A stretch of DNA of 64,000 nt from Lachnospira multipara ATCC 19207 (GCF_000424105.1 NZ_AUJG01000003.1:124001-188000); one strand, 5' to 3'. Shown: positions 42,252-50,702, counted from the stretch's first letter. Translations and numbers: made by a program. The notes: generated from the letters alone by a model not told the origin.

Positions 42252-43793
42252 CTACTTAACAATAATTGCTGTTGGTATAAGTCTTGAGCCTGTAAGCGGT
42301 GCAGTACTATTTACATATTCTCCATTATAGTAAAGAGTTGTTGAGCTACCGCCATCAAGGTTATAAGCATTTACAGCGCCGTATTCTAACATTACGTCAA
42401 TGATGTCTGCAAATGTAGCACCAATACTGTTAATCTGTCTACCATCAATTACAAGTAGCAAAACCGTTCCGTCGGCGCACTGACCTATTGCGGTTCTTGG
42501 ATTGATTCCACTACCTGTTCCATAAACTGTTGTTGCCACGCCATTTACTATTAAAGTTGGGCCGTAACAACAGCAATCTCTAATTCCTCTATCAATTGCC
42601 TGCTGACCTGTCATACTACCTACAACTAAGACATTATTACTATCAAAGCCTGCAATATCGTAAGTTTTATCAAGTTCACCAGATAATAATTCCCCATTTG
42701 AAATAACAAGACCTATTGGTGTGCCGCCATTTCCCATACCATTAGTATCTTCAAAGCCACCGCCGTTTACACCTGCGACTGCCCCGTATCTTTCAACAAT
42801 TGCATCTACGTGTAAGCCGTAGCCGCCAAATGTACCACAAGTTCCTACCATAACTCTTGAAGGATCCTTTATCTTTAAAAGATAACCATTATAAGAGCCA
42901 CCATTAATTTCAACTAATTCGATACCATCTTCGTCAGTTGTAGTGCCTGTGTTTTCTGTGTCTACATTTTCAGAAGTCACATTTATTAAAGAGGAGTCTG
43001 TAACCTCATCTGTTAGTTCGATGGAATTTTGTGACTGAATTTCATCAATTACTTCTGCTGAAACAAAAGTTGTAGCTAGAAACTTTCCTGCACTAGTTTC
43101 AAGTACAGAATTTACAAAAAGGTTTCTGGCTGCCTTCGATGGGCCATGCTCAATTATAAGTACTAGACCTAAAAGGGCTATAACAATGATAATCACAGCC
43201 GTTAGAATACAAAGAGCAATCCTTCCAAAGATTTTCTTTGCCCCAAGTTTTTTCTTATCAGGTAAATTTTTTTCAGACTTCTTTTTACTTTTTATGTCAT
43301 CAAAAAAATTATCTGCCAAATCTTCTTCAGAATCATCATCTACAAGAATATCCTGCTCTTCTTTAATTTCTTCATTTAAGTTATAATCCTTGGCATCTAA
43401 ATCCCTTGGATCTAAATCCTCGATTTCAATAATCTCAATCTGATCATTAGGCTGAAGGCTTTTGACATCTTTGCTCTGCCTCGATAAGTCCTCTAGCTTA
43501 GATAAATCCTTAGGAGTCTCCTCCTTGATTTCCTTAGCTTCCTTAGCTCCTAGAAGTTTTTTATCCTCTTTAACTTCTTTTTTACTAGGAATTTCTTTAT
43601 CCTCTTTTAGTACAGAAGCCTCTTCGTTATTAGCCTCAGCAGCATTCTTTTTGGCAATAAAATCTTGATCTGCTGCCACATCTCTTTTTCTCCACTCCGG
43701 AGAATAACCCCAAATTTTCTTCTCATTCTCAAGAATTTCTTCCTTTGAGAGCTCGATTAAATCGATCTCCACATTTTTCTTTCTTTTTAACAT
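42252..43793 (-). CDS. Membrane-anchored phosphodiester glycosidase domain protein (NAGPA/DUF2233)
   Basis: The 513-residue protein has a charged cytoplasmic N-terminal region of about 175 residues (EEAKEIKEETPKDLSKLED style) and one membrane span near 190-215 (ALCILTAVIIIVIALLGLVL). An extracellular phosphodiester glycosidase domain follows, with GVNGGGFEDTNG, NPRTAIGQCADGTVLLLVID and AVNAYNLDGGSSTTLYYNG. The family includes human NAGPA and bacterial exopolysaccharide or wall-teichoic-acid related enzymes that split sugar-phosphodiester bonds. The long acidic/basic cytoplasmic part is unusual and may dock to another factor. It heads a two-gene operon with 41151-42233. Confidence 0.85.
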   Translation of the reverse strand: MLKRKKNVEIDLIELSKEEILENEKKIWGYSPEWRKRDVAADQDFIAKKNAAEANNEEASVLKEDKEIPSKKEVKEDKKLLGAKEAKEIKEETPKDLSKLEDLSRQSKDVKSLQPNDQIEIIEIEDLDPRDLDAKDYNLNEEIKEEQDILVDDDSEEDLADNFFDDIKSKKKSEKNLPDKKKLGAKKIFGRIALCILTAVIIIVIALLGLVLIIEHGPSKAARNLFVNSVLETSAGKFLATTFVSAEVIDEIQSQNSIELTDEVTDSSLINVTSENVDTENTGTTTDEDGIELVEINGGSYNGYLLKIKDPSRVMVGTCGTFGGYGLHVDAIVERYGAVAGVNGGGFEDTNGMGNGGTPIGLVISNGELLSGELDKTYDIAGFDSNNVLVVGSMTGQQAIDRGIRDCCCYGPTLIVNGVATTVYGTGSGINPRTAIGQCADGTVLLLVIDGRQINSIGATFADIIDVMLEYGAVNAYNLDGGSSTTLYYNGEYVNSTAPLTGSRLIPTAIIVK

Positions 43794-43990
43794 CCTCTAC
43801 CTCTTTTTCTGCTGCAAAAGCTGCAGTCTTCCAACAACTAAATAATTTCCCCATAGTTATTGAACATTATGCCTCAAATTTTTAGTATGCCTAGATAGTT
43901 TCCATCCCTAAAAACTACTAGTAAATATTTTTCTATAACTCTTCTAATAAAAATATTACTCTATTATATACGAATATTCAAGTAAAAAAA

Positions 43991-44026
43991 GGGATTATAC
44001 TAGTAATTTCTACTAAATATAATCCC
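43991..44026 (-). terminator. Intrinsic terminator
   Basis: Arms GGGATTATA and TATAATCCC enclose 18 bases. On the minus strand TTTTTTT follows. It ends the transcript of the 74-codon gene, about 105 bases past its stop. The 337-base gap 43794-44130 holds this hairpin and otherwise no gene I can support. Confidence 0.8.
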
Positions 44027-44130
44027 GAAATCTTTAGATGCCTTGTCTGATTTTTTCAAAGCTCCCTAATTAGATTGTATTTAGAGTCCTATCGACCCTG
44101 CGGATACAGTACCCGTTCCACGCTAAAAGC

Positions 44131-44355
44131 TTACTCTCCTAAAACTGCTTTAGCTTTGTCGTATGAATCTACATGAATGTAGATATCACATTTACTTGAT
44201 TTACTGTTATTCATAAATTTGAGAAGACCACCATGTAAATTCCACTTCTCAAAATATGAAATGTTATTTCTTCTAAGAACACGCTCAATCTGCTTGCTCT
44301 CTTCCATAGAAACGTCAGCCTTAAGTAAACGTTCTGTAGTCATCATCTCTGCCAC
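44131..44355 (-). CDS. Small conserved-looking cytoplasmic protein, unknown function
   Basis: The 74-residue protein reads MAEMMTTERLLKADVSMEES then a short alpha-beta unit ending CDIYIHVDSYDKAKAVLGE. GAGGTG is 6 bases ahead of the GTG at 44355; ATGs three or four codons in are alternatives. It resembles small ferredoxin-fold-like signal-transducer domains (DUF2007-like), but the match is by eye only. It is monocistronic with its own terminator. The sequence between its stop and the terminator can be transcribed as a 3' untranslated region of about 100 bases. Confidence 0.55.
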   Translation of the reverse strand: MAEMMTTERLLKADVSMEESKQIERVLRRNNISYFEKWNLHGGLLKFMNNSKSSKCDIYIHVDSYDKAKAVLGE

Positions 44356-44578
44356 TTAAAACACCTCAATTCTTATTGCCCCATATTTTAATCCATCACG
44401 GATGTTTTTTATGCTAGACCACTGCCTACCACAAAACCCCTTCTAACTAAACTTATTATAACACAAACTATTTTTTAAAATCCACTTTTGTTTTTAATGT
44501 TTTTCATATATACAGTATACAAAGTTAGACAGAAAAACTGTAAAATATTAAGAAAGAGTTTCCTCTATTTTCTTTTTT

Positions 44579-44694
44579 AATGTGTAGCTACACATTTTCC
44601 TTACAGATATTAACTGAGTTCTTTTAGTTGTATGACAAGTTTTGTAAGTTGTATGACATTTATATTGACATAAGTTATTTATAAGAGTTAAAAT
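44579..44694 (+). promoter_or_regulatory. ilvE promoter with palindrome and direct repeats
   Basis: TTGACA (44665-44670) and TAAAAT (44689-44694) are 18 bases apart. AGTTGTATGACA occurs twice, at 44626-44637 and 44647-44658, exactly 21 bases (two helical turns) apart and just upstream of -35. A perfect 18-base palindrome AATGTGTAGCTACACATT lies at 44579-44596. The arrangement suggests an activator site for ilvE. I find no T-box in the 400-base gap 44356-44756. Confidence 0.6.
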
Positions 44695-44756
44695 ATCATA
44701 AAACACATAGATTATTTTACTTATTGTGTCTATATTTGGGAAAGGAAGTACTTTTT

Positions 44757-45785
44757 ATGGCAGAGAAAAAAGATATTGATTGGGCCAATATTGGTTTTGG
44801 TTACATGAAGACTGATGCAAGATATGTAACTAATTTTAAAAATGGAGCATGGGACGAAGGATGCATCACAGATGATGATAAGGTTGTTTTAAGCGAATGT
44901 GCTGGCGTATTACAGTATGCTCAGACATGTTTTGAGGGTCTTAAGGCTTATACAACAAAGGACGGTCACATCGTTACATTTAGACCTGACCTCAATGCTA
45001 GTAGATTAAATGATTCATGTGAGAGACTTGAAATGCCTACATTACCAGAAGGCAGATTCTTAGAGGCACTTGATAAGCTCGTTCTTGCAAACAAGGAATG
45101 GGTTCCACCTTACGGTTCAGGCGCAACTCTCTACATTAGACCATATATGTTTGGTACAAATCCTGTTATTGGTGTTAAGCCAGCAGATGAATACCAGTTT
45201 AGAATGTTTGCAACTCCTGTAGGACCTTACTTTAAGGGTGGCGCTAAGCCTATCGTTATTAAGGTTTCAGATTTTGATAGAGCAGCTCCTCACGGAACAG
45301 GTAATATCAAGGCTGGTCTTAACTATGCAATGAGCCTTTACCCTATCGTTAAAGCTCATGAAGAAGGTTTTGCTGAAAATATGTACCTTGACGCAGCTAC
45401 TAGAACTAACGTTGAAGAAACAGGTGGTGCAAACTTCTTATTCGTAACTAAGGACGGAAAGGTTGTTACACCTAAGTCAGATAGTATCTTACCTTCAATC
45501 ACAAGACGTTCACTTGTATATGTTGCTAGAGAAATCTTAGGTTTAGAGGTTGAAGAAAGAGTTGTTCCATTTGAAGAAGTTAAGGATTTTGCTGAATGTG
45601 GTCTTTGCGGTACAGCTGCAGTAATCTCACCAGTTGGTAAGATTAATGATCATGGTAAGGAAATCTGCTTCCCAAGTGGTATGGAAGAAATGGGTCCTGT
45701 AACTAAGAAGTTATATGAGACATTACTTGGAATTCAGCAGGGAACTATTGAAGCTCCAGAAGGTTGGATTCATACAATTTGCTAA
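44757..45785 (+). CDS. ilvE: Branched-chain amino-acid aminotransferase
   Basis: The 342-residue class IV aminotransferase has QTCFEGLKAY near the N-terminus, the phosphate-binding and Lys region HGTGNIKAGLNYAMSLYPIV with the PLP lysine, ETGGANFLFV, and SILPSITRRSLVYVAREILG. It transaminates Leu, Ile and Val with 2-oxoglutarate. ATG 44757 is preceded by AAAGGAAG at 7-9 bases; the longer frame from 44724 lacks this signal. It is transcribed alone and ends at a terminator (45812). Length is normal for the BCAT type. Confidence 0.95.
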   Translation: MAEKKDIDWANIGFGYMKTDARYVTNFKNGAWDEGCITDDDKVVLSECAGVLQYAQTCFEGLKAYTTKDGHIVTFRPDLNASRLNDSCERLEMPTLPEGRFLEALDKLVLANKEWVPPYGSGATLYIRPYMFGTNPVIGVKPADEYQFRMFATPVGPYFKGGAKPIVIKVSDFDRAAPHGTGNIKAGLNYAMSLYPIVKAHEEGFAENMYLDAATRTNVEETGGANFLFVTKDGKVVTPKSDSILPSITRRSLVYVAREILGLEVEERVVPFEEVKDFAECGLCGTAAVISPVGKINDHGKEICFPSGMEEMGPVTKKLYETLLGIQQGTIEAPEGWIHTIC

Positions 45786-45811
45786 AATCCTATTCTTAAA
45801 TAATATCAAAG

Positions 45812-45838
45812 AGATGACAGTATTTTTACTGTCATCTT
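45812..45838 (+). terminator. Intrinsic terminator of ilvE
   Basis: AGATGACAGTA and TACTGTCATCT pair perfectly over 11 bases around TTTTT, followed by TTTTTATTT. Confidence 0.9.
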
Positions 45839-45987
45839 TTTATTTACCTAGATTATAAGTCTACATTTTCATTTCTACAAAATCTGTAATATCAAGGAAA
45901 TAAAAAAATTTTCTTTATTGCTTTAAATCTTCCTAAGGCTTACAATACAATTCGTTTACACGTAAATTTGTTAGATTGGAGTTTTAT

Positions 45988-47322
45988 ATGATATTTTCCA
46001 ACAAGGACTTAAAAAAGCTTATTATCCCTTTAATGGGCGAACAAGTTCTTTCTTTAACAGTTGGTTTTGTGGATCAGCTCATGGTTTCACAGGCAGGTGA
46101 AGCTGCGGTGGCTGGTGTCGCATTAGTAGATAATATTAACCGACTTATTATTCAAATTATGGCTGCCCTTGCAACAGGTGGTGCCGTAATTTGTAGCCAA
46201 TATATTGGTGCAGGTAACGAGAAGCGTACTAAGAAAGCTGCAGGTCAGCTAGAAACTGTACTTCTTATATTTGCCCTAATTATGATGGGAATTTCCGTTA
46301 TATTTGCAAGACCGGTTTTATCAGGAATCTTTGGTAATACTGAAGCTGCTATTATGAACTTTGCGGTTCTTTACTTTACAGTTACAGCTATTTCCTATCC
46401 ATTCCTTGGTATTTACAATGCCGGAGCTGCGATATTTAGAAGTGTGGGAAATTCAAAGATCAGTTTATACATAAGCTTAGTTATGAACATTGTAAACGTT
46501 ATTGGCAATGCTATATTTGTTCTAAGCTTTCACTGGGGTGTCTTTGGTGTCGCCCTATCTACACTTTTAAGTAGAGTTGTTGGTAGCGCCATTATGAGCT
46601 ACTTCATTATGAGAGAGAAGTCTCCGATTAGACTTAATAAGCTTTCTGACTACCTTCCAAACTTCTCACTTATTAAGAAGATTCTCTTTATAGGTATTCC
46701 ATCTGGTATTGAAAATGGTATGTTCCAGATTGGTAAACTTATGGTAGTCCGCATGGTTACAACCCTTGGACAAGCTGCTATTGCAGCAAACTCAATTAGC
46801 TATACAATCATTGACTTTGCTAATATCCCAGCAAGTTCCATGGGGCTTGCACTTATTACAGTAGTCGGTCAGTGTATTGGTGCTGGTAGAAAAGATGAAG
46901 CCAAGCACTATGTTAAAAAGATACTTCTTTGGGCCTACATAGGAGACTGGATATGCAACATAACCCTATTCTTCCTTGGTCACTACATTCCAACTTGGTT
47001 TAACTTATCTCCTGAGGCTGTGGATATTGCCACTGTGGTACTTAGAGCCTTTAACATTACATCTTTATTTATCTGGCCATTATCCTTTACTATGCCAAAT
47101 GCCCTTAGAGCCGCAGGTGATGTGCATTACACCATGATCGTAAGCATCCTATCAATGTGGATATTCAGAGTCGGTAGTAGTTACATTTTCGGACTAGTCC
47201 TAGGCTTTGGCGTGCTTGGTGTATGGATTGGTATGTTTATTGACTGGGGCTGCCGTTCCCTATTCTTTGGAATTAGATTCCTAAACGGCAAATGGATACA
47301 AAAAGAAGCTTTGACAAATTAA
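45988..47322 (+). CDS. MATE-family multidrug efflux transporter
   Basis: This 444-residue protein has twelve predicted membrane segments in two similar halves. It starts FSNKDLKKLIIPLMGEQVLS and carries SLTVGFVDQLMVSQAGEAAVAGVAL and the second-half counterpart FQIGKLMVVRMVTTLGQAAIAANSI. This is the MATE (DinF/NorM) pattern of cation-coupled drug or metabolite export. ATG 45988 follows GGAG at 7 bases; the TTG at 45976 coincides with that site. The substrate is unknown. It is monocistronic, with a strong terminator at 47376. Confidence 0.92.
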   Translation: MIFSNKDLKKLIIPLMGEQVLSLTVGFVDQLMVSQAGEAAVAGVALVDNINRLIIQIMAALATGGAVICSQYIGAGNEKRTKKAAGQLETVLLIFALIMMGISVIFARPVLSGIFGNTEAAIMNFAVLYFTVTAISYPFLGIYNAGAAIFRSVGNSKISLYISLVMNIVNVIGNAIFVLSFHWGVFGVALSTLLSRVVGSAIMSYFIMREKSPIRLNKLSDYLPNFSLIKKILFIGIPSGIENGMFQIGKLMVVRMVTTLGQAAIAANSISYTIIDFANIPASSMGLALITVVGQCIGAGRKDEAKHYVKKILLWAYIGDWICNITLFFLGHYIPTWFNLSPEAVDIATVVLRAFNITSLFIWPLSFTMPNALRAAGDVHYTMIVSILSMWIFRVGSSYIFGLVLGFGVLGVWIGMFIDWGCRSLFFGIRFLNGKWIQKEALTN

Positions 47323-47375
47323 ATTTATCCTTGTTTAACATTTGCATACTTTCATTCCTATATAAAATTTATAGT

Positions 47376-47433
47376 AAATGAGGTGACTCACAAAAATTAA
47401 ATTTAAAATTTAACTTTTGTGGTCACCTCATTT
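47376..47433. terminator. Long bidirectional terminator
   Basis: AAATGAGGTGAC and GTCACCTCATTT pair over 12 bases, and an inner CACAAAA and TTTTGTG stem extends it. It separates the MATE gene from the convergent ABC operon and can act in both directions. Confidence 0.85.
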
Positions 47434-47446
47434 CATGTTCAATATC

Positions 47447-47527
47447 TTATTTCTTTTTACTGTTTCTAATATAATACGATATTAGTGAAACGCATAAAAA
47501 CGCCAAAATAAATATAATAAGCCTCAT
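47447..47527 (-). CDS. 26-residue hydrophobic peptide after the ABC permease
   Basis: ATG 47527 has GGAG upstream at normal spacing, located in the end of the permease gene. The peptide begins MRLIIFILAFLCVSLISYY and ends in NSKKK. It is thus a single membrane helix with a basic tail. It is too short for standard gene calling. As the last gene of the ABC operon it may be a small transporter subunit or a signalling or toxic peptide. Nothing in the sequence chooses between them. Confidence 0.5.
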   Translation of the reverse strand: MRLIIFILAFLCVSLISYYIRNSKKK

Positions 47528-47540
47528 AAATCTCTTACTC

Positions 47541-48215
47541 CTAAAATTCTTTATTGTCAAATATATAAAAGCTAACATTTATAGATAATAATTCAGCTAT
47601 AAGCAGTGAAGCTATTGCAAGTAAACTCATTTTAATCGACATGTTAAATAAACTCATTAAATTAAAATTTCTTACATCAATAACGTTAGGCAAATATGAA
47701 GCAATAAAAGGAATAACAATTATTAAAACAGTTATTATATATTTAGCCTTATCGTATCCAAATTTAAAACTGATTGGAATAAGGACCGCTCTAATTAAAA
47801 CAGCACTAATCAAGCCCATTACAAACAGATTCCAATCTAATTTAATCAAATTACTTTTAAACAATAAGCTAGATAAGCCATATATTAGACAATAACTAAA
47901 ATATACTATGTAATCAAAGAAATAACTTGATACAACAATTTCTTTGCGACTATAAGGTGTTGTACATAAATATGCCAATCCTTTACTAGAATTTTCTTCA
48001 ATCAATGCCAAAGAATTAGCTAAAAAAAGCACTATAACATTTTCAACAATCAAAAAAATCGCTCTTCCAAAAAAATCTGTAAATTCTGTTGGAATCTCTG
48101 TTTTAGCTATTAAAATACCTGGTGCTAAAAATGCAATAACTGCCGAAATATAAATATACTTGCGAATTAACATATAATTTTTTCTAGTCAATAAAAATAT
48201 ATTCTTAATCTTCAT
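47541..48215 (-). CDS. ABC-2 type transporter permease
   Basis: The 224-residue protein has six hydrophobic segments and a basic N-terminus (MKIKNIFLLTRKNYMLIRKY). CTTPYSRKEIVVSSYFFDYI in the middle is a common motif of ABC-2 permeases that pair with BcrA/YtrB-type ATPases. Its start overlaps the ATPase stop by 11 bases, so the two form one transporter. The substrate is unknown; such pairs export or give resistance to peptides, or flux-sense them. A 26-codon ORF begins just after its end. Confidence 0.82.
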   Translation of the reverse strand: MKIKNIFLLTRKNYMLIRKYIYISAVIAFLAPGILIAKTEIPTEFTDFFGRAIFLIVENVIVLFLANSLALIEENSSKGLAYLCTTPYSRKEIVVSSYFFDYIVYFSYCLIYGLSSLLFKSNLIKLDWNLFVMGLISAVLIRAVLIPISFKFGYDKAKYIITVLIIVIPFIASYLPNVIDVRNFNLMSLFNMSIKMSLLAIASLLIAELLSINVSFYIFDNKEF

Positions 48216-48939
48216 TCCATTCTCCCTTTACTTGATAGAGCATAATATCCTCAATACCAGCATTTTCATTTTTAAGTATTTTTCTATATTTTTCTTCTAT
48301 ATTCTTCTTTGTATCTTCAAATATAATCTTGCCATTATTAATAAATATTATATCGTCTGCCACTTTCTCTAAATCACTAATTATGTGCGTTGAAAAAAAT
48401 ATACTACATTTTTCTTTAGCAACTATTTCTTTTAGAAAATCCATTAACTGTGCTCTAACCAATGGATCTAGTCCACTTGTTGGTTCGTCCATTATTATTA
48501 ATTCCGCATTATGAGCTAGAGCTAAGGCAATAGAAAATTTCATCTTCATTCCCTTAGATAAGGTTTTTAATTTCTGATTATTATTAAGTTTAAACTTTAA
48601 AATTAGTTTTTTATACTTATCTTCATCCCAATTACTATAAGATGCAGCAACTATTTTTTTCATTTCTTCTAATTTCAATGTTTCATAAAAATATCCATCA
48701 TCTAATACTACTGCCAATCTATTCTTTGTATCTTTTGATAATTTTTTTCCAAAAAATTCTATCTTATCATTGTCGCTTTTTATCAAAGATAAGATTGACT
48801 TAATTGTAGTAGATTTTCCTGAACCATTAGTTCCTATAAACCCCACTATATGTCCTTTTTTTATTTTAAAAGATACCTTATCCAAGCGGAAATCATCATA
48901 TTTTTTTGATAGGTTAGAAACTTCTAAAACTGTGTCCAT
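48205..48939 (-). CDS. ABC transporter ATP-binding protein (YtrB/BcrA-like)
   Basis: The 244-residue ATPase has Walker A GFIGTNGSGKSTTIKSIL, signature LSKGMKMKFSIALAL, Walker B LIIMDEPTSGLDP and the switch His in IFFSTHIISDLEKV. The C-terminal extension is short. It pairs with the overlapping permease 47541-48215. GGAGGACAT precedes ATG 48939. A 13-codon ORF lies 15 bases upstream and probably shares the transcript. It is the first large gene of an operon that likely responds to the neighbouring LytTR regulator. Confidence 0.93.
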   Translation of the reverse strand: MDTVLEVSNLSKKYDDFRLDKVSFKIKKGHIVGFIGTNGSGKSTTIKSILSLIKSDNDKIEFFGKKLSKDTKNRLAVVLDDGYFYETLKLEEMKKIVAASYSNWDEDKYKKLILKFKLNNNQKLKTLSKGMKMKFSIALALAHNAELIIMDEPTSGLDPLVRAQLMDFLKEIVAKEKCSIFFSTHIISDLEKVADDIIFINNGKIIFEDTKKNIEEKYRKILKNENAGIEDIMLYQVKGEWNED

Positions 48940-48954
48940 ATGTCCTCCTTAGCA

Positions 48955-48996
48955 TTAAAGTAAATCATAAACATTCATAATTGTTGCTTTTTTCAT
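48955..48996 (-). CDS. 13-residue leader-like peptide before the ABC operon
   Basis: ATG 48996 has a near-perfect AAAGGAG site, and the ORF encodes MKKATIMNVYDLL. Its stop lies 15 bases before the ATPase start. It may be a translated leader (coupling or attenuation) or a very small signal peptide. The excellent ribosome binding site is the only evidence that it is made. Confidence 0.45.
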   Translation of the reverse strand: MKKATIMNVYDLL

Positions 48997-49032
48997 TTTC
49001 AATCTCCTTTCATATATATTGTCTTCATTGAC

Positions 49033-49106
49033 ACAGAAAAATATAACACGCCAAAACTTTCCCCTTAAAAATTTTTCATAAACGACATATATTTATCACA
49101 AACAAC
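49033..49106 (-). promoter_or_regulatory. Putative LytTR-regulated promoter of the ABC operon
   Basis: On the minus strand GTTGTTTGT (49098-49106) and GTCGTTTAT (49078-49086) are direct half sites 20 bases apart. Both contain GTTNRK, the core of LytTR-type binding repeats. A TATATT box (49040-49045) with a weak -35 (TTAAGG, 49063-49068) follows 9 bases downstream, as expected for an activated promoter. The cognate-looking LytTR regulator is encoded 0.8 kb upstream. Confidence 0.55.
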
Positions 49107-49133
49107 CTAATTAGATGTACTATCAATAAAAAA

Positions 49134-49156
49134 AGAGCCTGATAAACTCAGGCTCT
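49134..49156 (-). terminator. Intrinsic terminator of the two-component genes
   Basis: AGAGCCTGA and TCAGGCTCT pair perfectly over 9 bases. On the minus strand TTTTTTTATTG follows. The stem begins within the stop codon of the kinase gene. Confidence 0.85.
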
Positions 49157-49907
49157 ATAATAATAACTCTGTATAAAAATACTTTTCTTTAACCGAATAG
49201 CTAATTTTACCATTATACTTTTTTACAATTTCTTCTACATTTTTCAATCCATATCCATGTCTTTTTTTATCATTTTTACTTGTTTTTAGTTTAGTCACTT
49301 TTTCTATGTTATGAGTAATTCCGCAAGAATTTTTTTGTTTAAAATAAAACTTACTATCTATTTGTTCCATCGAAATAATTATTTTTCTATTATTTACGTC
49401 CAATTTTTCGCAAGCCTCAATAGCATTTAATAATAGATTATAAATGCAAATAGCTATATCAAAATTTTTCTCATGATTAATAATATCTATATTAAAATCT
49501 AATTTAAATTCTATTTTATCCTCGTCTAGGCGGTTAGTAAAATCATTTATTATAGCATTTATAACTGAGTTAGATGTCTTACCCTTAGATTTCATACTTG
49601 TATTATTCTTGATTTTATTTATATAGTTATTTGCTTCTTCTATGTCTTTTTTATTCAATAAATCTTCTAAAATAATAAGGTGAGCATTTAAATCATGTCT
49701 AAATTTTCTAACATCTTCATCTCTCTTTATAACCAGATTCAAATACTCTTCTTGCTTTTTTAAAAGATAATTATATTCTTCTTTTTCTTTAGTGAGTATT
49801 TTGTTTTTTCTTCTAATATTGCGAAAACTAGTCAAAACAAACATAAATGCTAAAACGAAAACCATTATATTAATAATCATCTCAAAAAAATTACCATTAA
49901 ATATCAT
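49155..49907 (-). CDS. GHKL-type sensor histidine kinase (AgrC/NatK-like catalytic part)
   Basis: This 250-residue kinase has one N-terminal membrane span (about 9-28, IINIMVFVLAFMFVLTSF). A coiled coil and the HPK10-type phosphoacceptor region VRKFRHDLNAHLIILEDLL follow, then a GHKL ATPase domain with YNLLLNAIEACEKL (N box) and KKRHGYGLKNVEEIVKKYNG (G2 region). Classical AgrC has six or more spans; here the sensor part is a single helix, so signal detection is probably within the membrane or through a partner. It overlaps the LytTR regulator gene. The partner ABC transporter next door may supply the signal. Confidence 0.85.
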   Translation of the reverse strand: MIFNGNFFEMIINIMVFVLAFMFVLTSFRNIRRKNKILTKEKEEYNYLLKKQEEYLNLVIKRDEDVRKFRHDLNAHLIILEDLLNKKDIEEANNYINKIKNNTSMKSKGKTSNSVINAIINDFTNRLDEDKIEFKLDFNIDIINHEKNFDIAICIYNLLLNAIEACEKLDVNNRKIIISMEQIDSKFYFKQKNSCGITHNIEKVTKLKTSKNDKKRHGYGLKNVEEIVKKYNGKISYSVKEKYFYTELLL

Positions 49908-50631
49908 GTCTAAGCCTCATACTTTCTAGTATAAAATCTTCATAAGATTCCTTAAATTTTTTCTTATATAATCTGCCAATAGTAAGTTTTTCATTTATAG
50001 GGCTCACAATTACTACGTTTCCTTCAACCTTAACATACATTAGATTGACCATGTAAGATTTATGTATTCTACAAATATGGTAATCTAATAATTTCTTTTC
50101 CCAATCTCCAATCTTACCAGATATTATAAAACTACCTTTTGCCGTAAATAGTTTTATATAACTTCCTTCAGCCTCTATATAATAAAGCTCACTAAGTTTT
50201 ACATATGTGGAATCATCATTTTCTTTGAACTTAATCAGAAAATCTTTCCTAAGCTCTGACAAAACTATTTTTATATACTTTGCAATTTCCTCTTCTACAA
50301 TCGGTTTTCTACAAAAGCCTAAAGTTTTCATACTAAAACTATTCCAAACTTCTTCCTCATGAGAAGATACAAAAACAATTCGCCATACTTTATTACTATG
50401 TAAAACTTTATTCATTATTTCTATACCATTCATACCAGAAAGCTGTATATCTAAGAATAATAAATCAATAGTTTCCCCTTTATATTCTAACAATTCTTCT
50501 CCGCTGTGCATTAATAGGCATTCATAATTATCATATTTTTCTTCTAAATAACTATCTATAGCAAACTTTATTTGTTGTATAAAATAATCCTCATCATCAC
50601 AAATTCCAATATATAATTTTTCTCTGTCCAT
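49897..50631 (-). CDS. LytTR-family response regulator
   Basis: The 244-residue protein has a receiver domain with ICDDEDYFIQQIKFAI and the phosphoacceptor Asp in LLFLDIQLSGMNGIEIM. The C-terminal LytTR DNA-binding domain is seen as YYIEAEGSYIKLFT, DWEKKLLDYHICRIHKSYMV and ISPINEKLTIGRLYKKKF. Regulators of this type bind paired 9-base direct repeats and pair with GHKL kinases. The gene overlaps the kinase gene by 11 bases. A candidate operator precedes the ABC operon (49078-49106). It is the first gene of its own transcript. Confidence 0.92.
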   Translation of the reverse strand: MDREKLYIGICDDEDYFIQQIKFAIDSYLEEKYDNYECLLMHSGEELLEYKGETIDLLFLDIQLSGMNGIEIMNKVLHSNKVWRIVFVSSHEEEVWNSFSMKTLGFCRKPIVEEEIAKYIKIVLSELRKDFLIKFKENDDSTYVKLSELYYIEAEGSYIKLFTAKGSFIISGKIGDWEKKLLDYHICRIHKSYMVNLMYVKVEGNVVIVSPINEKLTIGRLYKKKFKESYEDFILESMRLRHDI

Positions 50632-50702
50632 AAAACTAGTTTCCTCTATATATTTTTAATAATTATACACAAAACGCAGATAAATAGAAAGTTTTAAAAC
50701 AA

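Noticed and set aside
44085-44130. 5S rRNA fragment
   Set aside because: CAGTACCCGTTCCACGC resembles part of 5S rRNA at first sight, but the rest of the molecule and its pairing are absent.
44356-44756. T-box leader before ilvE
   Set aside because: No T-box core sequence, specifier loop or antiterminator/terminator pair is present.
48955-48996. AgrD-type autoinducing peptide
   Set aside because: The 13-residue product has no Cys or Ser ring motif, and no AgrB protease gene is present.
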